Origin: Hypoxylon rubiginosum
Taxonomy: Eukaryota; Ascomycota; Sordariomycetes; Xylariales; Hypoxylaceae
Reading direction: 5' to 3'
Length of the DNA: 64,000 bases
NCBI GenBank assembly: GCA_902806565.1
Contig: CADCXA010000003.1
Coordinates: 496,001-560,000, forward strand
Positions 47,473 through 58,433 of this stretch are shown here, piece by piece; within the stretch, counting starts at the first letter, position 1, and each line of letters starts with the position of its first letter. The notes below the pieces were generated by a model. It was not told the origin of the DNA. It searched no databases and saw only the letters and a program-made list of their open reading frames with translations. The position numbers and the translations under genes were made by a program.

Positions 47473-48332
47473 CTAAAGAATATCCCAGGCATCTTCAGCG
47501 GCATGGCAGAACTTGCTGCAGGCAACGCTAGCCGAGAGGCTGTACTGGCTGATTGAGATCTTCTCGTCGACGTACTCGTCGGCGAAGTTGTCGGCTCCCT
47601 TAGCCATGGCACCGACAAAAACACATATGCTCTCCTTCGGCCCGAGAGCCTGTATATAGTCTCGTACGCGCACCGTCTGCTCGTCAAAGCTCAGCGTGAT
47701 TTTCCGGCAGTTAGGCGGCAGGTGGTCTGTGATGGGGTTCTGGATGACTCGCAGTAGCTTTTCTTGCGAGTTGGTCGAGCGAATCGAGAGCCGGTGGAGG
47801 AGTTGGACCATGAGACCAGCAAAGCGCTTGAAGGTACGAGGAATACGGACAGTTGGCGACACCTCGATGAGCACGCCCTTGGCTGTCTGTATGTATATCT
47901 GCAGCTTGCCCGCCTTGTTGATGGGCGAATCCAGAAGGGTGAGGAGGCACTACGTCAGTTGGTTTACACCGTCAGCATGTTGAATGCCAACCCGAGCAAG
48001 TTGACTTGTTGAAGAGTGTATGGCTCGTGATATGATACTCGGCATACCTGATGTGTAATATCCGGCCGAGCATCGCTAATGTCTCGATTCATCTTCCGCA
48101 TTACACCAATGTGCTCGTCGCTGTTGAGCAGCGAGTACTTGTCTTCGCGCTGCATGCCCGCGCGACCTACGCCGCCGTGGGATGCCTTGTAGGTCTCGAG
48201 GCTGGCATTGGACAGGACGACGATCAGCCTTTGGCTATCCTTGTCGTTGGAAGCGATGGGCACGTGCTGCTCGGCAACGAGTTGGGGGAGAGCTGGAGGA
48301 GGCAGTGACTGGGTACCTGTGGGAGGAGCCAT
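47473..48332 (-). CDS. NEP1: 18S rRNA pseudouridine N1-methyltransferase Nep1/Emg1
   Basis: Two exons, 48332-48048 and 47949-47473, joined in phase 0; 253 residues. Nep1 is a SPOUT-class methyltransferase that makes N1-methylpseudouridine at the hypermodified site of 18S rRNA and is needed for 40S maturation in the nucleolus. Family markers are visible in order: [99 protein letters not shown] and [16 protein letters not shown]. The join across the 98-base intron recreates the [11 protein letters not shown] block. The first ~20 residues are Pro-rich and variable. Length agrees with fungal Nep1. The start is the first ATG in frame. Confidence 0.95.
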
Positions 48333-50541
48333 TGCTTGTTAGAGAGACCAGATACAGATACTGGTATGGCAGCAAAGACGAAACGGGGATGAGACAAGAC
48401 AGTGATGCGAAGGGTTTGCCAAGGGGGCTGGGGACGTTTCTTGATGGGCTACAGAGGTTTGCTATAACCAAAGCATGTTCCAAAGAGGTGTGGGCAGGTC
48501 GCAAAGCGCAAGGCGTGCGGCTAGAGAAGAACAGCTCGGAGCTACCATTGTGCGATAGGTGGAGAGGCCGAAGGGCGTCTCGTGTCTCTCTTATTGCCAA
48601 GGGATGGAAAAGCAATTCTCAAACTTACGAGGCCGTTTCCCAGAGCGATATTCCGCAGTTGTAGGCATTGTTGACTTCCGGAGTAACGAGGTCTAGGATT
48701 TGGAGAGAGGGGGCCGAGGGATTCTCGACAATTGAAGTATTTCCTATGTTAGCAAACAAAGCAGCACGGCGTAGCCAATTAGTATTCGATGACAGTCTGA
48801 AAGGTGCCGTCTTGAGTAGCTAATGGTGCTGACTAGGTCGGGTGGGACGGAGGATTGAAGTGTGGAAGTGAAGAAATGGTAGACGGATTATGTTAAAAGT
48901 GTCGGTGTGAAAAAGAGGGTTTTTTTTCTTCTTTTCCTTCCTTCAATGTTTTCTCGGAGAGCCCCTCTAGACCCCACTAACACCGCTATCACTGTTCCTG
49001 TATGGTACTCCACCTGTCCACCAACTGCACTACTACTTTCCTGTAGCCTCCCCTGTCAATTAGCCAATCACCCACGTTACGGCGCATTTTGGGGGTCCAA
49101 GGGTCTAGGCCTACCAGGATCGTAAGTGCCCGGCGCTGAACTGGCTGATTTTGATATGAGAAATGTCACCGGCGGCACGGAATTGGTTCCACAAAAAACA
49201 AGCAATAGTGAGACCAATAACTTCTCCACCGCTTCCGAGCCCGTAAATCTCTACCCGTCACGGTAAAAAGTAGAAACTCGTCAAATATCAGATACGACAT
49301 TCATATATAACAAGAGACTAATAACATTATAGCGTCGTCTACATTTATACCTAGGTAGTTATCATACAATAGGAGATGTTTCTTCTTGAAGCACCTAGAA
49401 CAAATGCTTGCTTACCACAGGAATGAATTGAATGAGCCATTATAATCTTACTCAGCTCGGCCAGGCCCCGGCTCTTGTGAATAGAGGGCGAAAAAGCTTC
49501 GGAGAAACTCACCGGGCCTACAGTATCTGCAGTCATCCGCTAGTGACGCGAACCCCGTCACCACAAGGCTCTGTCGTAACTCGTTACTCGGTGTGGAAGA
49601 CATCGTCTATTCCCTTGCTGTCTGGCAGTTAGATTCAACCGAGTATAAGAAATGACCGACAAAGCCGACATCCTTAATGTCCGTTCCTGGTTTAGATGTT
49701 CCGAAACCCATATATATTGGGGATCGACGCCATCTCCTCGCTTCCCCAGAGCGAGAAGGATCTTCTCAACTGTCTACCCAGAGTAATGGCTGACTCGGCC
49801 AAAGCCACGTGCGGTGAAAAACTACCCGATATATTATTCCCCAAGTGGTTATGCATCTATAATAGGCTAGCCCCTAGCCAGGGCGCCTTGTTGGGTGTGA
49901 GGTCTTGCCCCAACAGGACGGCACCTATCGTCAAGACGTTCCGAGACGGCCAATAGTTGTTGGTTAGCATTTATTTCGAGGCTTCAATCTCCTCGTCGGT
50001 ACGTCACACATCACCGCCTCTACAATCAATTCATCCGCAAGGAGGAAGATATGAAGAACCAGTCTTCTTTAGTCCTATATACCCCTGCCTTTGTCGTCTC
50101 TCACGATACTCGGGTCCGTTACACAGTCGTCCATGCACGCTTATGCTGTTTTCCAAACCAAGCTACTCCTACACGTGAGCCAGATCTAACAAACCCCCAA
50201 TATTGTTATTAATCTAGGTAAATATAGTATTAAGAATTCTCGTTTCTCTTACAGAATTTGTAAAGTTTGATATCGTAGTTACTAAATATATGTATATTAA
50301 TCCATGACGACAAACATAGATAGCACCAAGGCTATAAATAGCTATCTAGATAAACACCGCAACAGTTCATATCTCCCTTTACCTACCTATATAATGTCTA
50401 GGCGTAACTTGTTTCTGGGTAGATACCTAGGTAGTTTACCCAATAATGACGTTATTTAATACAATTCCCGTCATGCTTCCAATAGTGACTAGCATAACTC
50501 AGCAATGGTTACGATTATTAGAGGAAGAAAAGATTACTATA
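48333..50541. other. Intergenic, NEP1 upstream region
   Basis: No gene is supported. The part nearest 48333 is the NEP1 promoter side. From 49200 the DNA becomes AT-leaning and shows no recognisable feature up to the LTR relic at 50542. Confidence 0.5.
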
Positions 50542-50794
50542 TGTCACGAAGCCAACCATGCGATAAGGAAACAATTATGTTATTACACGAAGAGCTACGA
50601 ACCTAAGGGGCTACTAAGCCTCATGTATATACAGGAGGTCAGGACAAAGAGACCTATCTCTTCATACTCATAAGCCTGTAACCCCTATCTAGGCCCCTTA
50701 GCCCCTATTATGGCCATGAGGGCTCCGTGACTCCCATCTGGTCCCTAAGGGTGGCCAACAGGTCCGTAGCCTGACGAGGGCTATGGTCCTGACA
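50542..50794 (+). mobile_element. Solo-LTR-like element, copy C (253 bp)
   Basis: It begins TGTCACGAAGCCA and ends GGTCCTGACA like copies A and B. Shared words include CGAAGAGCTACGAACCTA and GGTGGCCAAC. No target duplication is evident (CTATA left, GTTTT right), and the middle is more diverged and longer than in the other copies, so boundaries are less sure. Confidence 0.5.
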
Positions 50795-51099
50795 GTTTTC
50801 GTAAAATGAGAGTAATAAGCCAGTAGTCTCGAGAATCTATGAGTGGTTTCAGAAACTAGTAGGTATGTCCAATTTGACGCCCTACATGATAGCGCTGACA
50901 AGTGTGCGTAAAAAAAATGATAGCAGCTACCATTACGCAAGATATCACACAGCGGGAATAACCAGACGAAAAATTGAAGGAATATTTTAATTTTTATAAG
51001 GGTACTAAAAGATTGTAATGAATACGTGTTAGGGCTGCCATCGCTTTGGGAAGTAGAGGCAAGAGGTGAAAAGGAAAGAAAAAGAAAAAGAAAGAAATC
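50795..51099. other. Short spacer, copy C to tRNA-Pro
   Basis: No gene. The A-rich run at 51070-51098 is, on the minus strand, the T-rich termination region of tRNA-Pro, with T5 runs complementary to 51079-51083 and 51085-51089. Confidence 0.6.
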
Positions 51100-51184
51100 G
51101 GGTGTCTGAGGGATTCGAACCCTCGATCTCTCCCAGATGGCATAGCCCAAAGGGAGTGAGTTAAAACCACTTCTCCAAGACACC
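51100..51184 (-). tRNA. tRNA-Pro (TGG) with a 10-base intron
   Basis: Minus strand. The acceptor stem GGTGTCT pairs with AGACACC. The D arm is GAG..CTC around a GTGG-containing loop. The anticodon stem CTCCC/GGGAG encloses TTTGGG, with anticodon TGG complementary to 51147-51149. The intron CTATGCCATC (complement of 51136-51145) lies one base 3' of the anticodon. The T arm is GAGGG-TTCGAAT-CCCTC. If the intron is ignored the anticodon arm cannot close. Confidence 0.9.
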
Positions 51185-51758
51185 TCTCTTGTTGTTAACG
51201 GCGGTGACTGCTTTAACGGTATTTACGCCGCCTACGGTTGAAACCCGGGCCCAGGGACTACGTGCACGCCGGCCAGGCAACGGGGCCTTGCAGGGCAGGT
51301 GCCGCCGTCGCAAGGAAGTGTTCACCAGAGTCGCTGTAGGAGGCACCCTTAAATCGCCTGAAAAGCTACCTCACGACGCCTACAAGCTCCCAATAATATG
51401 GAGACTCAGAGTATCGTTACCTACATGTATTGCTCAACTAGGTACATAGTACTTGAGCAGACAAACCACATAATCTTTCATTGCACAAGTTAATAGCAAT
51501 ATTATTTGATGAATCACTTAACAATCAAGCCAAAGGGTGGCCCTTTGATATAGTCCAATATACTAAATGAAAGCTCGCACTATATCAAGACATTAATTAT
51601 TGCCAATGATTATCTAGGCCGATACTTACTCGATGCCGTAATGTCCCGAAGGAAAGTACACAGCCGTGAATGATGCAAGGTAGAATGTCAAGCAAATGAT
51701 GGACAATCTAACATATATTCATCTCGACTTTAGTTCCCCAACGTATGGATAATGTAGC
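51185..51758. other. Intergenic, tRNA-Pro to copy B
   Basis: No gene or repeat recognised. Confidence 0.5.
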
Positions 51759-51973
51759 TGCCACGAGGCTAGCCGTATGATAGGGGTAGCAACTATGTTT
51801 TTTTTTTCGCAAAGAGTTATGAACCTAACAGCAGCTAGCTCGGGTATACATAGGGGGCTAAGAATAAAGGAGACTCTCCTATCTCTTGCCTTTCCCGTGT
51901 TGACCTGTCCTATCTCCCGTCTCCCAACAGGCACACGGTTCTATCTGTGTAGCTAAGGGCTAGAACCCTGACA
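51759..51973 (+). mobile_element. Solo-LTR-like element, copy B (215 bp)
   Basis: It begins TGCCACGAGGCTA and ends GAACCCTGACA. Flanks GTAGC (51754-51758) and GCAGC (51974-51978) are a 5-bp target duplication differing by one T/C transition. Aligned words with copy A include GTATGATAGG, GTAGCAAC, AGGGGGCT, AAAGGAG, CTGTCCT and GTCTCCCAA. No coding capacity. Confidence 0.65.
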
Positions 51974-52088
51974 GCAGCAATGTATACCCAGTCGATGTCT
52001 AGGTACCCAGGTATTTTAGGTAGCTAACAGGCTAACCAGTAGCCAGCTTCTTCAGTGCAGTAACTAAAACATCATAAGTTAGTCCTTG

Positions 52089-52833
52089 TCATTGAGAATT
52101 CGATAGAGCTGGGCACTGAAACGATGGGTAGGATAACCACGTACTGTCTCCGTTAAAGGTATCCGAGTCACCACCATACTGGTATGCATCGTTGAACTGC
52201 CAAACGGTATAGTATGGCCAGCCGCCCGGTGGCGTCCCAGCGCTGCTGCTATATCGCGCGAGGACGAGGGGGTTCGTGTTGACGAAAGCGCTCGAGCCGC
52301 CGGTGCAGCTCGACCACCACGATGGATTCGTATAGAGGAGAGGATAGCGCCCGGTTGTGCTGTGATACGTGTCGCTGAAGTCCTTGATCCACGAGACAAT
52401 GGCACTTGTCGAGAGACCCGCGCAGTCGCCCTCCAAATCCAACATGCCCGGCAAGGTTATACCATCATTCGACCAGCCGCCGCCGTTTGCTATGAAATAG
52501 TTGGCCTGGGCCGCCCCGGTCGAAGTATCGGGGTGTGCGAAATGGTAGCCGCCACGGATAAGACCAGCACTTGTAGCACCGGTGTAGTGGCTGCTGAAAC
52601 TCGGGTCCTTATACGTGGTTCCTTCTGTGGCCTTCGCACGGAGGTTAGTCTAAGATGCACTTAAGCGATTGTATGATAGGTTTTAGGATTACCTTGATGA
52701 TAACGAAGCGTGCTCCGGAACTGTAAGCTGCGGCAAAGTTTACATTTGCTTGATAGTGAGAAATGTCAAACCCGGGAACAGCAGCCAGGGCAACGCTACC
52801 CAAACCGAGACAAGCCGTAATAAAGGACTTCAT
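52089..52833 (-). CDS. Secreted GH25 muramidase (Chalaropsis-type lysozyme)
   Basis: Two exons, 52833-52693 and 52631-52089, give 227 residues. The signal peptide is MKSFITACLGLGSVALAAVPG, so the enzyme is secreted. GH25 enzymes cut the MurNAc-GlcNAc bond of peptidoglycan and also accept O-acetylated chains. The catalytic barrel markers are GFDISHYQ near the N-terminus and MLDLEG, whose acidic residues form the active site. Others are IKATEGTTYKD, GGYHFAHP and YPLLYTNPSWWSS, ending in VWQFNDAYQYGGDSDTFNGD. The start was set at the Met before KSFIT, since the upstream in-frame Met would bury the signal peptide. The last ~15 residues after FNGD do not match the family; a family-like end lies in another frame just downstream. 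Fungi use such enzymes against bacteria, and GH25 genes in fungi are thought to derive from bacterial ones. Confidence 0.88.
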
Positions 52834-54252
52834 ATTGATGAGTCTGATGTCTGTATCAAGATTCAATTATTCTCATATCCTCATTTCTTGGTGGTACCTT
52901 GATCATGGGCGTGGTGGAATTTATACCATTCGATGGGCATATCGAGGCATCTTCACAGCGTCCGCAGCTGCAAAGGGGGCTTCGATAGCATGACGTGACC
53001 GTAAACCGAGCTTCCAACTTCCCAGATGATAACGCAGATCAGGTAGGTAGTATACGTCAAATACGTCGTAGAGTATCATTAGGTTGCCTCTCAACTATAG
53101 CATTTCTTTCAGCTTGGCCTGGAGGTCGTCGATCATCTTTGGACTTGGTAGGTGTCTATGGATATGGTGGCATCGCCTAGATTCTGCATATGCACGGCTA
53201 TCTTTCTAGCAAAGTTTAACGAGAGCTTCTTTCCAGTCAGGGCACTATGCGAGACCATGCTCCCGTACTGTGGCTTAAACCCGCTTACTGTGTTGTCCTC
53301 ATACCTGGGCAGTTCAGATAACTACCTAGGATATCTTATTAGTAACATATTTGAATCAGAGACGAGGTACTAACCATCGTCCCAAGGTGGACGCGTGGGA
53401 TGCTATTGTACCAAACAAGAACCCTTAAGAATAATACCTTGAATTGCGCAGAATAGCATAGATCTATTCAGCTCGTTTCAGGGGAGACAGGGGCCAATAA
53501 TTTACCCGCATCACTTGGACAAGCTGAGGCCCTCTTGAGCAGACACGCTCTTGTTAGTCGCACATATCCCTTCCAAAAAGGGGGAAGGTGGCATAAACGT
53601 GGCTTGATGAATGACGAAATTGGTTCTCTGACACTGCCATCGAAGTGGTCTTTCACCACTGTTAGATACAGCGTACCCACAACGAGTAATACTGTCACTC
53701 ATCCTGTGGTCGAGATGGCGGAATATTTCCGAGCATCCGAGTAAATCGAGGCTATGGGATAGCGCTTGTTTTGTCAGATTTGTCTATACCTAGGTAGCTT
53801 ATCATATTGACTCGAAGACGAACTTGTAGAATATATTATAATATATAGGTATCTACAAATTGGATATATTCAATCTTCGTTAAAGAGTTGGGAGGAGTTA
53901 CCTCTTTCGTTAATAAGGGGCGTACTTGAAGATTTCAGCTGTAGTTGGGCTGTCATTTTAAAGTACGGGATGTACCCACACTGATGTTTTAGTGCCGGCT
54001 GAACCATTTTTCCCACTGTGACAGCGGAATGGATAGGTACATAGGTACATCATGCAGGTGGATCCTCTATCCAATACCTTAGCGAAAGCAACCAATAGAA
54101 TGGATCGTGAACTTTTGGCCCTCCAAAATCTTTTTGCGAAAATCAGTTACATACCTCTATACCGAGAAATATAACAAATCCACGCTACAGAATTGCGGCC
54201 GACCCAGCGAACAGAGGAATTGGTAATACGAGGCCGAAGGGAATCACAGAAG
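52834..54252. other. Divergent intergenic, GH25 / uS17m
   Basis: No gene is supported. The frames at 53468-53744 overlap on both strands and are not conserved-looking. Promoters of both flanking genes should be at the two ends. Confidence 0.5.
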
Positions 54253-54861
54253 ATGGCCTCTGAAGTCGCGGCAGCCGCCGCCAATGCCGTGCGGCGGACA
54301 GCCAAGGAGATGCATGGTATCGTGGTATCAGCCGGCCTAATGGACAAGACCGTGAAGGTGAGGCTAGGAGGGCTAAGATGGGAGCCGAGAGTACAGAAGG
54401 TTAGTCAGGCCTCACAGTTCAACTACTCACTCTGGCAAAGACTGAAGCTAATTGTTTATGATGTAAAGTGGTTTAAAGACCCGCGATTCAAGCTAGTCCA
54501 CGATCCCCGCAACTCCGTCCGACAAGGCGACGTGGTAGCCATAACGTCGAGCTGGAGGGTATCGCAGCACGTGCGCCACGTCGTTAAGCACATCATAGCG
54601 CCGCACGGCGAGGCCATCGACGAGCGCCCGGCCGTCCCGACGTTGGAGGAGAGGATAGCCGAGAGGGCGGCCAAGAGAGCGGCCAAGGACGAGCGGAGAG
54701 CCGCCATCAAGGAAGAGCAGGCCAGGATTAGGGCGGAAGAAGCGGCGGCTCGGGAGGCGAGGAAGGCGTTGAAAGCAGAAAGGGCTAGGAATGCCCAACA
54801 GGCTTCGAGAGCACAACCTACACAAACTGCCCCGGCTACATCACTGGACGATGTTGACTGA
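54253..54861 (+). CDS. Mitochondrial small-subunit ribosomal protein uS17m
   Basis: Two exons, 54253-54399 and 54469-54861, give 179 residues. uS17 binds 12S-type rRNA through an OB fold in the mitoribosomal small subunit. The OB core is HGIVVSAGLMDKTVKVRLGG..RWEPRVQK joined to WFKDPRFKLVHDPRNSVRQGDVV. The 69-base intron (GTTAGT..AAAG, branch-like CTAAT) is a multiple of three and has no stop, so an unspliced frame is also open. Splicing is preferred because it restores the LVHDPRNS region at the normal distance. An in-frame ATG at 54193 would add 20 residues; the ATG at 54253 (MASEVAAAAANAVRR) gives a more family-like N-terminus. The C-terminal ~75 residues form a long Ala/Arg/Glu-rich helix (ERIAERAAKRAAKDERR), a fungal extension. 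It converges with the AAA ATPase gene. Confidence 0.88.
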   Translation: MASEVAAAAANAVRRTAKEMHGIVVSAGLMDKTVKVRLGGLRWEPRVQKVSQASQFNYSLWQRLKLIVYDVKWFKDPRFKLVHDPRNSVRQGDVVAITSSWRVSQHVRHVVKHIIAPHGEAIDERPAVPTLEERIAERAAKRAAKDERRAAIKEEQARIRAEEAAAREARKALKAERARNAQQASRAQPTQTAPATSLDDVD

Positions 54862-55247
54862 AGTGACGCGTCTGCCGAGAAAATAAAAGGCCCTATAGAG
54901 ATGGGGTATCAGTAACCAGCTCGTTTCCGTACGTGGTTTATATCAACCATGGGAGGGAAATGGAACACGAGTCCGGTATTGCACGGCAAGGTAACCTGTA
55001 TATACCAAACTACCCGCGTGTAAACTATGTACAACACATACGAACCCGTACGACTTAGACCGTATGAAGGGTTACGCATCTACAAACTTATATTGAATGG
55101 ACGTCGCGCCCTAGGTATCGTATGCCCACCCACAACCTTCCTGTCCCCAGAACGCCATATCAACCCATCTACCTACCTATTTCCATCCTACACCGCGTCG
55201 AGTCGAGCTCTATTAGGGGTGCTCTGCCTATAAAGAGGTTTCCACTT
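54862..55247. other. Convergent intergenic, uS17m / SAP1-like
   Basis: Shared 3' region of two convergent genes. No other feature is recognised. Confidence 0.5.
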
Positions 55248-57764
55248 TCACCCGCCGCGCTCCCCAAATTTTCTTGCCCAGTCCTCATATTCCTTCAGTC
55301 CTTCCTTGCTCACACTCGGGCGGATTGTGCGAAGGCTGGCCTTGAAATCTCCGAGTTCTATGGGCCGAATCTGGTCCATTGTCATACTGAGGAGGGCCTC
55401 GCCTAGCGCGCGGAGGGGGCCCATTGCTGCGTCTTTAGCTAGCGCGGTGATGTCAGAACCAGAGAAGCCTAGATAGATAGATTAGCATACGTGTTGTGCA
55501 TCATACATGGGAATTTGCTATATATTCACCATCTGTCAAGTTCACCAACTCGGTGATATCGGTGTCCGTAAGGCTATGCTTCTGCTGGCCCAGCAGTGTT
55601 TTCAATTGAACAGTCCTGGTCTCCGCCTCGGGTAAGGGGATGTACTGGCGCCTCACGAATCTTCGCCGCGCTGCTTCGTCAATCGCCCAAGGTAGGTTGG
55701 TGGCTGCTAGCACAAGTACACGGTTTGGATCGCCTCGCTCCTTGTTCGTCCCGCCAACACTTTCGCGCCCCGCCGCGGCTCGTTGTAAGTCGCTCCATTG
55801 AATGAGAAATTCAGTCTTGATCCTCCTAGTCGCTTCGTGTTCTCCGTTTCCAGACCGTTGAGAGAGGAGCGAGTCTATCTCGTCGACGAATATGATGCTC
55901 GGTGCCATCATCTTCGCCAATGCAAATAATGCACGCACGAGCTTCTCGGATTCGCCAAGATATTTGCTAGTCAGGCTGCTCGCCGAGATGGAAAAGAAGG
56001 TGGATTTGGATTCAGTGGCGACGGCGCGGGCAAGCATCGTCTTGCCCGTACCCGGAGGCCCAAAGAGCAGCATGCCCCTGGCAGGTTCGCGAAGACCCAT
56101 GAATAAGTCCGGCCGTAGGAATGGGTATACCACCGCTTCCCTCAGCGCATTTTTCGCTATCTCCAGACCAGCAACGTCACTCCAATGAACCTCATCGCCC
56201 TTCACCACAATCTCGTTAAATATTGCTTTAGCAGCCGCCTCATCTATACCCGGCGGTAGGTTCTTCATTATTGTCTTTTTCCTTTTTTCCCATTCGTCTT
56301 TCGCCTTATTCTCTCCTTCGGTGGCTGAGTCCGTCGGCGAACGGTCTTCAGCGTCAGATAGCACGACCGATTCTCGCTGCTTGCCTTTCCGTTTTCGTGT
56401 AGATGAATTTGCCCTCACTTCATCATCACCTGAGGACACTCCCTCCGTTCCATCGTTATCAGACGCCGGCCGGCCCACTCGTTTCCTTGCGCTATTGGGC
56501 TCGGTCGTTCTACCACGGTCGATAGGTTTTCTCCTTACCAAGCCATCCTTAGAACTTACTCTAAGGGTAGCCTCTAGGGACCCAGGAGCCCGGGTAGTAA
56601 CCCGGGTAGTAGAATTATTAGATTCGTTTCTGGAAATCGCCCTCCGTTCCAGTCGGGTTGCCGTAGAGCTAGGATCAGGTCGGTCTTGAATAGATACCGC
56701 CCCTAGCGCGCTTGATGCAGCACCTAGAGCAAGAGAGGACGGGGTAATAGCGGAAGCGTAATCACCCGAGTTCTGCATTGAGGATTCTGGGCTCTCCCGG
56801 GGACCTATGTGTGCAGAGGCTTCAGGAGACACTATTAGTCTCCGCGTATGGCTATCCCAATGTCTCGGGGTTGACGCGGAGCTTTTCCGTATCTGATCCG
56901 CGGGTCGCTGTGTCTCGGACAGTTTTGGCGGCGAACTAGCTGCGTCTGCGTAGGTTCCCCTTTCAAGACTACTCCAAGCCAAAGTAGCCGCCTTGCTAGC
57001 CCCAGGACCTTTGGTTAGCCTAGATGGTGTATGCCGAGAAGACCTCGAAGGTTTTTCTGGCTTGTTTGATCGCAACGTCGTTCTCATAGTATGCTTTTCC
57101 GGGCTAGGTGACCTAGAGGATTTCCTTCTCGGGGTGGATGCGCCGTAAGGTGGTAGTAAGGGTGGTCTCGTGGACGAAGACGCCGACTCTTGTTCCATTA
57201 TTGCGTTACGTAAGCCTAACACTGCTTGCTCCGACGAGGCTCTGGAAGGGAAAGATGGGCGTTTAGGAAGGGGTGGTTTAGATAATTCTGTATATGTTAT
57301 GGCGGGAATGGTCCCGTCACCAATCCACCCTCTCTCCGGAGTGTTCAGGTTTGACCGACTCTCTACACTTGGTTCAGTGCCCACGCTCGATTGTGTAAGT
57401 TGTATCGATGGATCCTCCTCTCGGGATATCCTCAGTGCCTCCAGAAGATCAATCCTCTCCTTGCATTGGACCTCTAACTCCCTTAGACTCTTTAACAAGG
57501 CTCGTTCGGTCTCTGATTTGGGGGAATAGTTGTTTTGTTTCTTATTGGTCGGATTTTGCTGGATCTGGTCGAGTGCGTTCTTCCAACATAGCATAGCCTC
57601 TTTCTCGTCTCCCTAGTTGCGTGACAGAAGGATTAGCTTAATATAATTGTACCGGTCCCGTGCGATACACATACCTTGGTCTCATAGTAGACAGCGGTGG
57701 AGCATTTTAGATAGGTCTCATCGTATGTCTTCTGGAGGACGGAGCCAATGTTGCTGAGCCACAT
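55248..57764 (-). CDS. SAP1: MIT-domain AAA ATPase of the spastin/Sap1 (meiotic) clade
   Basis: Three exons in transcription order: 57764-57675, 57612-55530 and 55468-55248; 797 residues. The first exon ([20 protein letters not shown]) and the start of the second ([17 protein letters not shown]) look like a MIT-type helical domain, followed by coiled coil. Residues ~90-440 are Ser/Pro/Arg-rich and disordered. The AAA domain has Walker A GPPGTGKT (about residue 540), Walker B IIFVDEID, the pore-loop region [13 protein letters not shown] and the arginine-finger region [10 protein letters not shown]. The last exon restores [21 protein letters not shown] and the C-terminal helix. This architecture fits yeast Sap1 and related spastin/fidgetin/Vps4-group enzymes. 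Vps4 is excluded by length. Whether it severs microtubules or remodels other complexes is not known from sequence. The symbol is by clade and somewhat tentative. Confidence 0.85.
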
Positions 57765-58433
57765 GCTTGTCTTGCGCCGATGTTATGGTCGACTGTATCG
57801 GCAACAAGGGCATACGGTGTCTTTTTAACGACGTCGAGGACGCATAAGTGATATGTAGAGGAGAGTCACCCTGGCGTTTCTGGTTGATTACAGTGTCAGG
57901 TGTCAAGGGACTAAGTCGCAAACCCACAAAATAGATGCAATGGACGCGTACGTGATATGGGGTGTACGATTACAAAGGCAAAGTGCTAAGAGACTAGATC
58001 TAGGAGCGACTTTGAAGATCTCAAGTCCTGCGTGTGTCTGTCTTCGTGTCTGCGTGTTTGTGTTTTTCTAAAGGCCTAGTGACGTCGTTACGTCGATACG
58101 TTCGATACGTACATGTATTTCGTAGTGGGATTTGGAAGGCTGAAAGACTTAAATGGTGTGGCTTAGAAGCTCTATATAGCGGGGCACCAGGGCACCAAGG
58201 CACTGTTGATTGTTGACAGTGGATCTCAGCTGGTCTTCTTTTTGTATTTGTACCTAAGTACTATCTACAAGTCACTTATACAATACATACCTGAATGTTC
58301 GCATACCGTCTGGTGCTTACAGTCATGCCTAACCTATAACAATGACATTTAAGACTAGAGCATACATAGGTAGACAGGTAAGTAGGCAGATATATGTAGA
58401 TATCTGATAAGTAGGCATATATCTACATACATC
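57765..58433. other. Intergenic, SAP1-like upstream / ECD downstream
   Basis: No gene is supported. Short repeats include three GGCACCA-type words at about 58183-58202 and repeated TACGT words at about 58086-58115. Confidence 0.5.
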
